Under the pieces are notes generated by a model. The model had not been told where the DNA came from, did no database searches, and saw nothing but the letters and a program-made list of their open reading frames with translations. A stretch of DNA of 64,000 bases, taken from positions 1-64,000 of the forward strand of contig NZ_JBANFI010000004.1 of the NCBI RefSeq assembly GCF_045055655.1, read 5' to 3'. The stretch comes from Marinospirillum alkalitolerans. GTDB lineage: Bacteria; Pseudomonadota; Gammaproteobacteria; Pseudomonadales; Halomonadaceae. A program made the translations under genes and the position numbers. Positions 1 to 7,169 of this stretch are shown here, piece after piece (positions within the stretch are counted from its first letter, which is position 1; every line of letters begins with the position of its first letter).

Positions 1-126
1 GCAGCCAAAGACGGAGCTATTCGTCGTGGTGAACCTGGTGTTGGCCGGGAAGGTGCTTATCAAACAGGTTATGAGGAAAGGGCTGCGGGAAAGTTGCATC
101 TGAAACGCGCCAAAAGGGTCGGATAA
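1..126. other. Window-edge segment, possible 3' end of an unknown gene
   Basis: Two plus-strand frames are open from the window edge. One is Gly/Arg-rich and ends with TAA at 124-126; the other ends with a TGA near 100. I recognise neither reading. From here to the MerR gene no other gene is supported; the stretch holds the MerR promoter region. The sequence left of the window would decide which frame, if any, is coding. Confidence 0.25.
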
Positions 127-325
127 GCCGGTTGAATCGGCCTTGTTCCGGCGAAAAGCGTGTACAAACGTAGTCCCCAGCTTTTATATGATCATGTTAT
201 CGGCTCGTGGAGCGAAAATTTGTCGATTGTTCAGAGGTTCCTTCAATAGATGAGCTGCTGCAACTGCGCGCGTTCAGTTTTAAACGTACATAGCGGCAAT
301 ACCTCTTGTTTTTTACTGCCAAAAT

Positions 326-349
326 CCTAAACTTAACTTTAAGCTTAGG
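326..349 (+). promoter_or_regulatory. MerR-type dyad in front of the merR gene
   Basis: CCTAA and TTAGG arms enclose an A/T-rich core (ACTTAACTTTAAGC), just upstream of the regulator's start at 364. The core resembles the dyads in the 3337-3412 intergenic region. This suggests that the MerR protein binds its own promoter as well as the two divergent ones. The link is inferred from sequence similarity of the three sites. Confidence 0.5.
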
Positions 350-363
350 CTGATTTGGAATAA

Positions 364-786
364 ATGACGATGAAGATAGGTGAACTCGCGGCCCTAACAG
401 GGGTGGCTCCCTCCCGCATTCGTTTCTATGAGCGTATCGGCTTATTGAAAACGGTTGCACGGCAAGCCAATGGGTATCGATCGTATCCGCCCGAAGCATT
501 GACGATGCTCAAGCTGATCATCACTGCGCAACAATCGGGTTTTAGTTTGGAAGAGCTTAGTACGCTGTTACCGTCTGACTTAGAGGCTTGGGACCACTCG
601 TCGTTGCTGGGTGCACTTGAGCAAAAAGTACAGGATATTGAAGACTTGGAACGTCGATTAGCAGCCAACAAGGCTCAGTTGCTTGAGTTGTTAGCTGAGA
701 TTAATGCCAAACCTGACGACATGGATTGTCGTGACAATGCGAAACGGGTGCTGTCGCAACTGGGGTTGGTGAGAGAAGGTGAATAA
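364..786 (+). CDS. MerR family transcriptional regulator
   Basis: A 140-residue protein with an N-terminal MerR winged helix (residues about 3-70: KIGELAALTGVAPSRIRFYE, then RSYPPEAL) and a predicted C-terminal dimerisation coil (residues 80-115). The length is normal for the family. An alternative ATG lies two codons downstream at 370. MerR proteins activate promoters with over-long 19-20 bp spacers by twisting the DNA. Such promoters occur in front of the divergent oxidoreductase genes at 3.3 kb, so these are the likely targets. The effector is not evident: there is no conserved cysteine cluster of the metal-sensing type. A single Cys lies near residue 121 in DMDCRDN. Confidence 0.85.
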   Translation: MTMKIGELAALTGVAPSRIRFYERIGLLKTVARQANGYRSYPPEALTMLKLIITAQQSGFSLEELSTLLPSDLEAWDHSSLLGALEQKVQDIEDLERRLAANKAQLLELLAEINAKPDDMDCRDNAKRVLSQLGLVREGE

Positions 787-811
787 GCCCGGCGCATTGC
801 GCACCGGGCTT
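785..811. terminator. Stem-loop between merR and the convergent aldehyde dehydrogenase
   Basis: AAGCCCGG (785-792) pairs perfectly with CCGGGCTT (804-811). It overlaps the merR stop codon and lies between two convergent genes, so it could terminate both. No strong T-run follows on either side, so intrinsic termination is only possible, not clear. Confidence 0.4.
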
Positions 812-823
812 GTAAGCTCGTCG

Positions 824-2269
824 CTATTTCGTTTTTCGACCCAGCATGAAGGCCAAGGCAAGGTCGGCAAGTTTGCTATAGGGCGCTTTAATCAGGCGAG
901 ACAGGTTCCATCGCCCCAAACTAAAGACACCTTTTGCATGACTCATCGCACGAAAGCCCTCAATGCCGTGATAGGCACCTATGCCACTGGCACCAACACC
1001 GCCAAAAGGTAAATCATCCTGGGCAACGTGCAGGAGTGTATTATTGATCCCGACATTTCCGGACGTGGTGCTGCTCAACAGAGCGTTACGAGTGGCATTG
1101 TGATTACCAAAGTAATACAGGGCCAGTGGTCGTGGCCGCGCATTAATGTAGTTGATCACTTCGTCCATGGTTTGGTAGGTACGGATTGGCAGCACCGGAC
1201 CAAAAATTTCCTCGGTCATGATCGCGCTGTTGTCCGTAGCATCAATCACCAATGTAGGTGCCAGCGTACGCGGTCGATTGGTAGCTTGCTCCGGGGAATT
1301 ACCGACTTCAATCACCTTGGCGCCAAAGCTTTTGGCATCGTTTAGCAGTGTTACTAGACGCTGATAGTTACGCTCGCTGACAATCGAAGTGTAGTCTGAA
1401 CTGGCAGGCCCTTGCGGATAGTTGCGGCCAACGGCTGCACTATATTGCTCAATAAAACTATCCAGATCGTCTTGATGTACCAATGCGTAATCCGGTGCAA
1501 CGCAAGTTTGCCCAGCGTTCGCCAGCTTGCCAAAGACTATGCTATCGATGGTGCGACGGTTTACCTGCCCTTGCTGCACGACCACAGGGCTTTTACCGCC
1601 AAGCTCCAGCGTTACTGGCACCAAATTTGCGCTGGCAGCAGCCATCACTTTGCGACCAACTTCAGTGCTGCCAGTAAAAAACAAATGATCAAATGCCAGT
1701 TGGCTAAAGGCTGCGCCGACATCCGCATTGCCCAATACCACGGCCACTTCGTTCGTCGCGAAAGTGTCTGCCAGCATTTGCTGCAGCAGTTCACTGGTGC
1801 CTGGGGTTAATTCCGAGGGCTTTAACATGGCGCGGTTACCTGCGGCCAAAGCCGTCGCCAAAGGAATGAGCGTAAGCGCAAGTGGATAGTTCCACGGGGC
1901 CATAATGCCCACCACCCCTAAAGGTTGATATTGCACATAGGCCTTGGCGGGTTGATAGAGCAGGCTGACATGCCGAGGTTGCGCGCGCATAAAACGGCGC
2001 AAATTCTTACGCAGATAGTCAATGGCTTGAATCACGACCGTCATTTCCAATAACGCAGTCTCATAGGCTGAGCGATTGCCAAAGTCACGGCTAATCGCTG
2101 CCTCAAAGGCGCTGCGGTGGGTCAACACCGCATTGCGTAGGGTTAACAGTTTGGCTTGCCGTTCTTTCAACGTTGGCGGCGGAGCCGCTAAAAAGGCTTG
2201 TTGTTGTTGGGCAAGGAGCAGCTCCGCATCGTTTAGGTTGTTCTGTTGCGTGTTCAATGTCATCACCAT
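824..2269 (-). CDS. Coniferyl-aldehyde-dehydrogenase-like NAD(P)-dependent aldehyde dehydrogenase
   Basis: This 481-residue protein has the full ALDH fold. It shows the Rossmann signature FFTGSTEVGR, the general-base loop LELGGKSP and the nucleophile in NAGQTCVAPDY (Cys near residue 256). It resembles the coniferyl aldehyde dehydrogenase subgroup, which oxidises aromatic or long-chain aldehydes to acids. The start ATG has GGAGAG just upstream and lies 9 bp after the stop of the acetoacetate-decarboxylase-like gene, so the two are probably one operon. The promoter would be the MerR-type site at 3337-3367. Substrate specificity is an inference from overall resemblance. Confidence 0.85.
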   Translation of the reverse strand: MVMTLNTQQNNLNDAELLLAQQQQAFLAAPPPTLKERQAKLLTLRNAVLTHRSAFEAAISRDFGNRSAYETALLEMTVVIQAIDYLRKNLRRFMRAQPRHVSLLYQPAKAYVQYQPLGVVGIMAPWNYPLALTLIPLATALAAGNRAMLKPSELTPGTSELLQQMLADTFATNEVAVVLGNADVGAAFSQLAFDHLFFTGSTEVGRKVMAAASANLVPVTLELGGKSPVVVQQGQVNRRTIDSIVFGKLANAGQTCVAPDYALVHQDDLDSFIEQYSAAVGRNYPQGPASSDYTSIVSERNYQRLVTLLNDAKSFGAKVIEVGNSPEQATNRPRTLAPTLVIDATDNSAIMTEEIFGPVLPIRTYQTMDEVINYINARPRPLALYYFGNHNATRNALLSSTTSGNVGINNTLLHVAQDDLPFGGVGASGIGAYHGIEGFRAMSHAKGVFSLGRWNLSRLIKAPYSKLADLALAFMLGRKTK

Positions 2270-2278
2270 GCTCTCCGT

Positions 2279-3292
2279 TTAACGCACCGAAAGCGGCTTC
2301 GGGGTGTAGAGCGCACTTTGAAAGTCAGGAACGTATTCATAGCGCACCATATTGCCCAGTTGCAGTGACTTCATGAAGTTTGCGAAGCTACCGTCATACA
2401 GCGTTAGTTCGACATCATCGCTGTTGCGGCTATTGCCATGGCGAAGGTGACGAGACACGGCATAACCATGTGTTAAGGTGCCATGTCGATCTAGATTGAC
2501 GAAATTATTGGTCACTAATTTAGGCTGGTACGACGGATCAGCTAATCGGGCGGTTTCCAGCACAAAATCTAACTCGCCAGTTTGGTGGTCGATGACCTCA
2601 AAGCGTATGGTATTTGCGTTCGCTTCGTAGTGTATGCTGGTTAGCCATTTCGGTAAGTTATAGCCAACGATACCGCGAACATTGGCCAACTCTGTATCTA
2701 CCGGAAGCTTTAGCACATAGCCCCAAAAATCATCAGACCAAGACTGCCCCAGCAAGCTAGCAATGCCAATGCGAGTACCTCCAGGTTTGTTGGTGACTAT
2801 GGCCAGAGAGATTTCGTTGTAACTGTCGCTATCAGCATAGTGATAGGCATAGGCAGTCAGTGCGACGAGGCCACGTCCCGGCCAGATCTGCAGCGGTTGG
2901 ACATGTTCCAGTACTTGGTCGGGCATAAGTTCTTTGAGTCGATCCAAGTTAGCTGTGTAAATAACGGTGACTTTGGTGTTTTCATAGTAAAAAATTGGCG
3001 ACCACGTCTCAAAACCAACATCTACTTTGGTTCTTTCTAATGTGTGAAACCAGCTGAGATCTGTAGCGGGAGACTCCGCCGCAATGACCGACAGTGGAGA
3101 GTTGGAGCGATAACGGTCATATAGACCACCGGCTAGTATTGGTACGTCATGACCACCAATATCGATGATGCGGGTTTGTGTTTTTGATGATGTTTGCATC
3201 GATGGAAGTTCTGAATCATCTACAGTGGCTAGGGCCATGGTCGTAGCGCTTAGGGTTAAGCCAGCGATGACAATCATGTGATTGAGTTTCAT
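2279..3292 (-). CDS. Exported acetoacetate decarboxylase family protein
   Basis: A 337-residue protein with a hydrophobic N-terminus typical of a signal peptide (cleavage probably after the ALA near residue 22). The body resembles the acetoacetate decarboxylase (ADC) fold: residues 90-230 contain strands such as VTVIYTANLDRLKELMPDQV. A lysine in NLPKWL could correspond to the Schiff-base lysine of true ADC. Periplasmic ADC-fold proteins are mostly of unknown role, so decarboxylase activity is not assured. RBS GAGAGGAAAG precedes the ATG. First gene of the minus-strand operon with the aldehyde dehydrogenase. Confidence 0.7.
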   Translation of the reverse strand: MKLNHMIVIAGLTLSATTMALATVDDSELPSMQTSSKTQTRIIDIGGHDVPILAGGLYDRYRSNSPLSVIAAESPATDLSWFHTLERTKVDVGFETWSPIFYYENTKVTVIYTANLDRLKELMPDQVLEHVQPLQIWPGRGLVALTAYAYHYADSDSYNEISLAIVTNKPGGTRIGIASLLGQSWSDDFWGYVLKLPVDTELANVRGIVGYNLPKWLTSIHYEANANTIRFEVIDHQTGELDFVLETARLADPSYQPKLVTNNFVNLDRHGTLTHGYAVSRHLRHGNSRNSDDVELTLYDGSFANFMKSLQLGNMVRYEYVPDFQSALYTPKPLSVR

Positions 3293-3336
3293 GGGTTCTT
3301 TCCTCTCAGTTCAGGGCAACATTGCTCGTGGTTAAC

Positions 3337-3367
3337 ACCTTAAGATTAAAGTTAAGTTTAAGGTCAA
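3337..3367 (-). promoter_or_regulatory. MerR-type promoter for the ADC-like/aldehyde dehydrogenase operon
   Basis: On the minus strand there is a -35 TTGACC (3362-3367) and a -10-like TAAGGT (3337-3342) separated by 19 bp, the long spacer used by MerR activators. A dyad ACCTTAA/TTAAGGT fills the spacer and flanks. It is a near copy of the site facing the other way at 3382-3412. Confidence 0.6.
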
Positions 3368-3381
3368 GCGGAGAAATGATC

Positions 3382-3412
3382 TTGACCTTGAGCTTTACTT
3401 TAAGGTTAGAGT
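3382..3412 (+). promoter_or_regulatory. MerR-type promoter for the Old Yellow Enzyme gene
   Basis: -35 TTGACC (3382-3387), 19-bp spacer, -10-like TAGAGT (3407-3412), with ACCTT (3385-3389) and AAGGT (3402-3406) as dyad arms. The core AGCTTTACTTTA resembles the site in front of merR. Transcription would start about 25 bp before the gene at 3442. Confidence 0.6.
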
Positions 3413-3441
3413 TACCACATAACTCAAACAGGAGAACAGTA

Positions 3442-4674
3442 ATGCTGGTATTCACCCCGTTACAAATCGCCAACGGCACGACCATAAAAAACCGGATCGC
3501 CAAAGCGGCGATGGAAGAAAACATGGCAGATCAGCAATTTGCCCCTTCAGGTAAGTTGATTCAGCTGTATCAACGCTGGGCCGAAGGTGGAGCCGGTTTG
3601 TTGATTACCGGCAATGTTATGGTTGACCGTCGGGCAATGACTGGCCCCGGTGGCGTGGTGTTGGAAGATGCAGCACAGTTGTCCCGTTTTGCCCGTTGGG
3701 CGCAGGCGGGGCAACGCAATGGAGCGAAGGTCTGGATGCAAATTAATCATCCCGGTCGTCAAATGCCGGGTAATCTCGGTCAGAAAACCTGGGCTCCATC
3801 GCCGGTTGCTGTTGAGCTTGGCAAGCTGTCCAAGCATTTTTCAGAGCCTAAGCCAATGACTGAGGACATCATTAAGCAGGTGATTGGGCGCTTTATTGCG
3901 ACGGCCGAGCTGGCCGAGCAAGCCGGCTTTGATGGTGTTGAAATTCATGCGGCTCATGGCTATTTAATCAGCCAATTCTTGTCGCCGCTGACCAATCATC
4001 GCACCGACCAATGGGGCGGCTCGCTTGAAAACCGGGCGCGCCTGCTGCTGGATATTGTGCGTGGTATTCGCGCGGCCGTCAGCTCGACATTTGCTGTCGC
4101 CGTAAAACTTAATTCCGCAGACTTTCAGCGCGGTGGCTTTAGCCCAGAAGATGCTCGCGAAGTCGTTATGCTATTGAACTACCTTGGCGTGGATATGATC
4201 GAGCTATCCGGTGGCAGCTACGAAGCACCTGCGATGCATGGCAAGGCTCGCGATGGGCGGACACTGGCACGCGAAGCGTACTTTTTGGAGTTTGCCAAAG
4301 ACATTCAGCAAGTTGCCAGAATGCCGGTCATGCTAACGGGTGGAATCCGCCGTCAAGCGATCGCCGAGCAAGTGCTACAAAATGGCGTTGCAATGGTCGG
4401 TATTGCAACTGGACTGGCAATCAACCCCAGCCTGCCAGATGAATGGAAGCAGGGGAAACCGAGCACTCCAGAGCTGGCACCAATAACCTGGAACAACAAA
4501 CCCCTGGCTTCGCTGGCGTATATGGCTATGGTTAAATATCAGCTAGTCAAACACAGCAATCAGAAGCGGGCCAACCCAAGGGTCTCACCGTGCTGGGCGC
4601 TAATTCTTAACCAGATTGATAATGCAATACGTAGCAGAAATTACCGTCGGAGCGTATCTGTATCTCCGGAATAA
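3442..4674 (+). CDS. NADH:flavin oxidoreductase, Old Yellow Enzyme family (2-enoate reductase type)
   Basis: A 410-residue FMN-binding TIM-barrel ene-reductase that reduces activated C=C bonds with NAD(P)H. Seen are the N-terminal TPLQI..NRIAKAAMEE, the substrate/FMN motif HAAHGYLISQFLSP (near residues 168-181), the hallmark NHRTDQWGGSLENR, and GGIR plus VGIATGLA for phosphate binding. An ATG at 3442 with GGAG at 3431 is preferred over the upstream in-frame TTG at 3322, which lies inside the promoter. The C-terminus matches the usual end of the family, so the gene is intact although attC site 1 begins 11 bp after its stop. The MerR promoter suggests induction by the same signal as the aldehyde dehydrogenase. 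Confidence 0.88.
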   Translation: MLVFTPLQIANGTTIKNRIAKAAMEENMADQQFAPSGKLIQLYQRWAEGGAGLLITGNVMVDRRAMTGPGGVVLEDAAQLSRFARWAQAGQRNGAKVWMQINHPGRQMPGNLGQKTWAPSPVAVELGKLSKHFSEPKPMTEDIIKQVIGRFIATAELAEQAGFDGVEIHAAHGYLISQFLSPLTNHRTDQWGGSLENRARLLLDIVRGIRAAVSSTFAVAVKLNSADFQRGGFSPEDAREVVMLLNYLGVDMIELSGGSYEAPAMHGKARDGRTLAREAYFLEFAKDIQQVARMPVMLTGGIRRQAIAEQVLQNGVAMVGIATGLAINPSLPDEWKQGKPSTPELAPITWNNKPLASLAYMAMVKYQLVKHSNQKRANPRVSPCWALILNQIDNAIRSRNYRRSVSVSPE

Positions 4675-4685
4675 ACGGTATAGCC

Positions 4686-4769
4686 TGCTAACAATCGCAG
4701 GCACGGCGACGGCTTTTTCGTTGCGGCTTTGCCTTCACTAAAAAGCCGCGCGTGATGCGGGCGTTAGCA
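4686..4769 (+). mobile_element. Integron attC site 1
   Basis: Outer 7-mers TGCTAAC (4686-4692) and GTTAGCA (4763-4769) are reverse complements. Inside are AATCGCAGGCACGGCGACGGC and, on the other arm, GCCGCGCGTGATGCGGGCG, which can fold into the imperfect hairpin of an attC. It has the same 84-bp length and closely matching arms as the sites at 5247 and 6188. Cleavage would be between G and TTAGCA, so cassette 1 starts at 4764. Confidence 0.85.
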
Positions 4770-4787
4770 TTTTCGAGAGGTAGTTGA

Positions 4788-5246
4788 GTGAAAGATGGGC
4801 TCGTAACTATAGTGCCGGTAATCGGTGTTCTTGGCGTGGTCATTGGTGCTTTGCTGCAGGGCTTTTTCAACTGGAAGAATCAGGCGGCAAACAATCTATC
4901 TGAGCTCCAAAACAAAGCCTATTCTGATTTTCTGAATTCTGTATCGAAAATAGCTGTGGCTCAGCGTAAAGATCAGCGAACGGTCGTAACCGAGGAGCTT
5001 TCAAATCTAGCGGACGCCAAATCGCGAATTTGTGTTTATGGCCATGCTAGTGTTGTTCATCATCTAGCTGATTTTTTGAGAGCTGGGGGTACGTTGCAAA
5101 CTGAACAAGAAATCCTATCGTTCACGAGATTGTGTCTCCAAATTCGTGAGTCTGTAGGTATGCGCGATAAGGAGCTTTATCCCTCGGATATATCCCAGCT
5201 ACTGTTTAGTATCGACGTCAGAAATGTCAAAACACCAGGCGCCTAA
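4788..5246 (+). CDS. Cassette 1: small N-terminally anchored membrane protein, unknown function
   Basis: 152 residues with a GTG start, and GAGAGG 7 bp upstream. One hydrophobic segment (residues about 6-28, VTIVPVIGVLGVVIGALLQG) is followed by a helical, charged soluble part. The topology suggests an inner-membrane anchor with a cytoplasmic or periplasmic coil-like domain. The stop TAA directly abuts attC2 (5247), and attC1 ends 18 bp before the start, the compact layout of an integron cassette. It has no cassette promoter that I can see, so expression would need an upstream promoter. No domain is recognised. Confidence 0.7.
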   Translation: MKDGLVTIVPVIGVLGVVIGALLQGFFNWKNQAANNLSELQNKAYSDFLNSVSKIAVAQRKDQRTVVTEELSNLADAKSRICVYGHASVVHHLADFLRAGGTLQTEQEILSFTRLCLQIRESVGMRDKELYPSDISQLLFSIDVRNVKTPGA

Positions 5247-5330
5247 TGCTAACAATCGCAGGCACGGCGACGCCTACTACATTGCGCCTTCGGCTCCATT
5301 CCGCAGGCGCGCGTGCTGCGGGCGTTAAGT
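5247..5330 (+). mobile_element. Integron attC site 2
   Basis: TGCTAAC (5247-5253) and GTTAAGT (5324-5330) flank the same conserved arms as attC1, with a different central part. The left 7-mer is complementary to the GTTAGCA at the start of cassette 1. That is expected because both come together in the excised circle. This pairing rule supports a true cassette boundary. Confidence 0.88.
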
Positions 5331-5352
5331 TGTAGTTGGTTATCGAGGGTGT

Positions 5353-5547
5353 ATGAAGTTAAAGCGATTAAAAGAAATTCCTGAAGTCGTATGTTTATAT
5401 TCTCGTCTTAATGCTGGATTTGAGCGGGAGGTTTTACCGCCGCTCTCCGAAACTATTGTGATATGGGAAACTCAATACGTTTCAATAATTTCGCTTTCGT
5501 TATCAGGGAGCTACTTACAAGAGTTACAAACCGTCTGGCGCCTGTAG
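5353..5547 (+). pseudogene. Cassette 2, N-terminal part of a frame-disrupted gene
   Basis: The open frame begins with ATG at 5353, preceded by GAGGGTGT, and encodes a plausible N-terminus (MKLKRLKEIPEVVCLYSRLN and about 13 residues more). After about residue 33 (PPLSE) the frame turns into low-quality sequence and stops at 5547. The reading that looks like protein continues in the +3 frame (CDS at 5463). Loss of one A in the GAAAC at 5449-5453 would explain this: restoring a base joins PPLSE to NYCDMGNSIRFNN. The repaired protein would be about 277 residues. It is a mutation, a sequencing error or, less likely, programmed frameshifting. Confidence 0.5.
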
Positions 5548-6185
5548 AAGATGTTAAATTAGCTTGTTGGTATGAGCGTTTGTCTGAGAAATATGAAGTA
5601 AATCGTAAGCAGCAGCTGAAATATTGTACTCAAGGTTACTTTGCCGATGCTACGGTTCCTGATTGGGTAAAAGAAGAGGCGGAAGAAGTAACTAAAGAGT
5701 ACTTAGGCCTATATCAAAAGCTTAATAAATATACTCATGTTAATGAGAAAGCTATGGGTGCTAACCCCAAAGAAGCTTTCGTGTTTTTAAAAGGTTTGCT
5801 TTCTTCATTCACGGGTATCCTGGACTCAATTCATGAGATAAAGACTCATGTCACTGAGGCTGTCGAAGAAGAAGTCCACGATATAGTATTCAATACTCTT
5901 GCTTTTGATTCGCATGAGGCTTTAATAGAAATATCCTCGCAAACTGTAGTGGATTTTGTAGCTATTGAAGGTTATAACATCGAAGTGATAGAGCCTAATC
6001 AGGTGATATTCAATGGGTTCGGTTATGTTGAGTGTACATTAAATTACGGTTCAAAAAGTGATAGTTTTTCTACAGATTATACAGTTCCATTCACATTCAA
6101 AGCTTTCGCTCCAGTAGATGATGTGAGAAAAGTTGATTTCTACGAACAGGGAATGTATTTAGATAATAGTGCATTCTACGAATAG
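5463..6185 (+). CDS. Cassette 2, main body: unknown protein, probably missing its true N-terminus
   Basis: 240 residues from the first ATG of this frame, but this ATG has no convincing ribosome binding site and lies within the sequence that joins to the upstream frame. The protein has a helical N-terminal two thirds (FAFVIRELLTRVTNRLAP, KLNKYTHVNEKAMG) and a C-terminal beta-rich part with VIFNGFGYVECTLNYGS. The codons are AT-rich compared with flanking core genes. The stop lies 2 bp before attC3. I do not recognise the family firmly. The helical-then-beta build resembles, weakly, predicted nuclease or effector proteins carried in cassettes, but no catalytic motif is visible. Confidence 0.5.
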   Translation: MGNSIRFNNFAFVIRELLTRVTNRLAPVEDVKLACWYERLSEKYEVNRKQQLKYCTQGYFADATVPDWVKEEAEEVTKEYLGLYQKLNKYTHVNEKAMGANPKEAFVFLKGLLSSFTGILDSIHEIKTHVTEAVEEEVHDIVFNTLAFDSHEALIEISSQTVVDFVAIEGYNIEVIEPNQVIFNGFGYVECTLNYGSKSDSFSTDYTVPFTFKAFAPVDDVRKVDFYEQGMYLDNSAFYE

Positions 6186-6187
6186 CA

Positions 6188-6271
6188 ACTTAACAATCGC
6201 AGGCACAGCGACGGTTTTTGCGTTGCGGCTGCGCCTCCACTACAAAGCCGCGCGTGCTGCGGGCGTTAAGT
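6188..6271 (+). mobile_element. Integron attC site 3
   Basis: ACTTAAC (6188-6194) and GTTAAGT (6265-6271) enclose arms almost identical to attC1 and attC2. The left 7-mer complements the GTTAAGT that begins cassette 2, as cassette circularisation requires. It has the same 84-bp length, so the three sites belong to one lineage and were probably collected by one integron. Confidence 0.88.
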
Positions 6272-6287
6272 GCCAAAGGACTGATCG

Positions 6288-6707
6288 ATGCAAGGTGAAT
6301 GTCTCTGCGGAAGCGTGAAATTCGAAATTGATGGGGAGATACGGAATCTCTATCAGTGTCACTGCTCGCTGTGCCGCAAAGCCACAGGGGCTGCCGCTAA
6401 CGCTGCCACATTTGTGCAGGGTTCTAGTTTTCGTTGGGTCTCAGGTCAAAGCGAGATCCGGTCGTACCAAAAGCCAAGTGGTTTCCGGAGCGATTTTTGC
6501 TCAAGTTGTGGGAGTCCGGTTCCAAATAGCCTGCGGGGCACCGGGATGGTTTGGGTTCCAGCCGGTTTGCTCGATGAACTTGACGTATCAAGGGTTTCTG
6601 TTCACCTCCACACAGCATCCGCCGCGCCATGGGAGCAAGAATCCGCTGAGTGCGTTCGATTGGAGGGCGGCCCTGAGAGCTTGGAATCACTTAACAAATT
6701 GTTGTAG
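6288..6707 (+). CDS. Cassette 3: GFA (glutathione-dependent formaldehyde-activating-like) zinc protein
   Basis: 139 residues with the zinc-binding cysteine pattern of the GFA/CENP-V fold: CLCG at residue 5, CHCSLC near residue 25, and CSSCGSPVP near residue 69. The length and motif order are complete. GFA proteins bind glutathione adducts in the founding member, but most have no proven substrate; they are frequent integron cassette cargo. AAAGGA upstream can serve as RBS. Its last codons overlap the left end of the truncated attC at 6689. Confidence 0.85.
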   Translation: MQGECLCGSVKFEIDGEIRNLYQCHCSLCRKATGAAANAATFVQGSSFRWVSGQSEIRSYQKPSGFRSDFCSSCGSPVPNSLRGTGMVWVPAGLLDELDVSRVSVHLHTASAAPWEQESAECVRLEGGPESLESLNKLL

Positions 6708-6747
6708 TACGTTCCGGGCCTCCGGCCCTACACCGGACGCCTTCAGC
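6689..6747 (+). mobile_element. Truncated attC site 4 (different lineage)
   Basis: ACTTAAC (6689-6695) complements the GTTAAGT that begins cassette 3, and a hairpin follows (GTTCCGGGCCTCCGGCCCTA region). The expected return arm (CAATTTGTTAAG-like) is absent; sequence after about 6745 is unrelated. The arms differ from attC1-3. The IS3-family relic starting about 25 bp later probably removed the right half. Confidence 0.6.
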
Positions 6748-6771
6748 CAGTAAAGGACGCTACGGAGCCCC

Positions 6772-6987
6772 ACGATTCATCAGCAACTGCGCCAAAAGGG
6801 TATCAACATTGCCCGCAAGCGGGTGGCCCGCCTGATGCGTGAGATGGGTCTTAAGGCTCGAGTGGCTCGGATCTGCCGAAGAACACCAGGCATCACCCGT
6901 TTTTATGCCAAACATCAGAACCTTCTGCTGGGGAAGACCACAATCAATGTATCAAGCGAGAGTTTGAGAGTAAGGTTTTCTTGGTAG
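6772..6987 (+). pseudogene. IS3-family transposase (OrfB) fragment
   Basis: In one frame this reads TIHQQLRQKGINIARKRVAR, then LMREMGLKARV and CRRTPGITRFYAKHQN. This is the HTH_21-type region found before the DDE core of IS3-family OrfB. Neither a start nor the DDE catalytic domain remains; after about 6942 the frame drifts and stops at 6987. It is thus a decayed insertion that sits at the end of the cassette block. No terminal inverted repeats were identified. Confidence 0.7.
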
Positions 6988-7158
6988 CTGACAGTCTTCA
7001 ACCCGGTCTTGGAGGATCTGCTCTTGCTGAGTCAAGAATCCCTTGAAAACCGAGTTAATCAAGATCTATGTGTGGTTGAGAATGTCGTTATGGCTGAAAT
7101 ACTTGAAATTGAGCTAAAGAAAGCAGATGAGCGTTTGATCTTTCTTCTAGCTGAATGA
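6988..7158 (+). other. Open frame remnant ahead of the glycosylase gene
   Basis: After the IS relic the same frame stays open to a TGA at 7156-7158, and the last part (NVVMAEILEIELKKADERLI) looks protein-like. There is no ATG before 7090 and no obvious RBS. It could be the 3' end of a gene cut off by the insertion. I do not recognise it. Confidence 0.25.
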
Positions 7159-7169
7159 GGGGGGGAGCG

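Noticed and set aside
197..499. 100-residue open frame on the minus strand
   Set aside because: Opposite the merR gene and its promoter, no RBS, composition unlike protein.
4686..6271. Evenly sized repeats that might suggest a CRISPR array
   Set aside because: The repeats are 84-bp attC sites separated by genes of 460-860 bp; there are no short repeats with spacers.
4788..6707. Cassette genes as a named anti-phage system
   Set aside because: No nuclease, toxin-antitoxin or signalling motif can be identified; function would be a guess.
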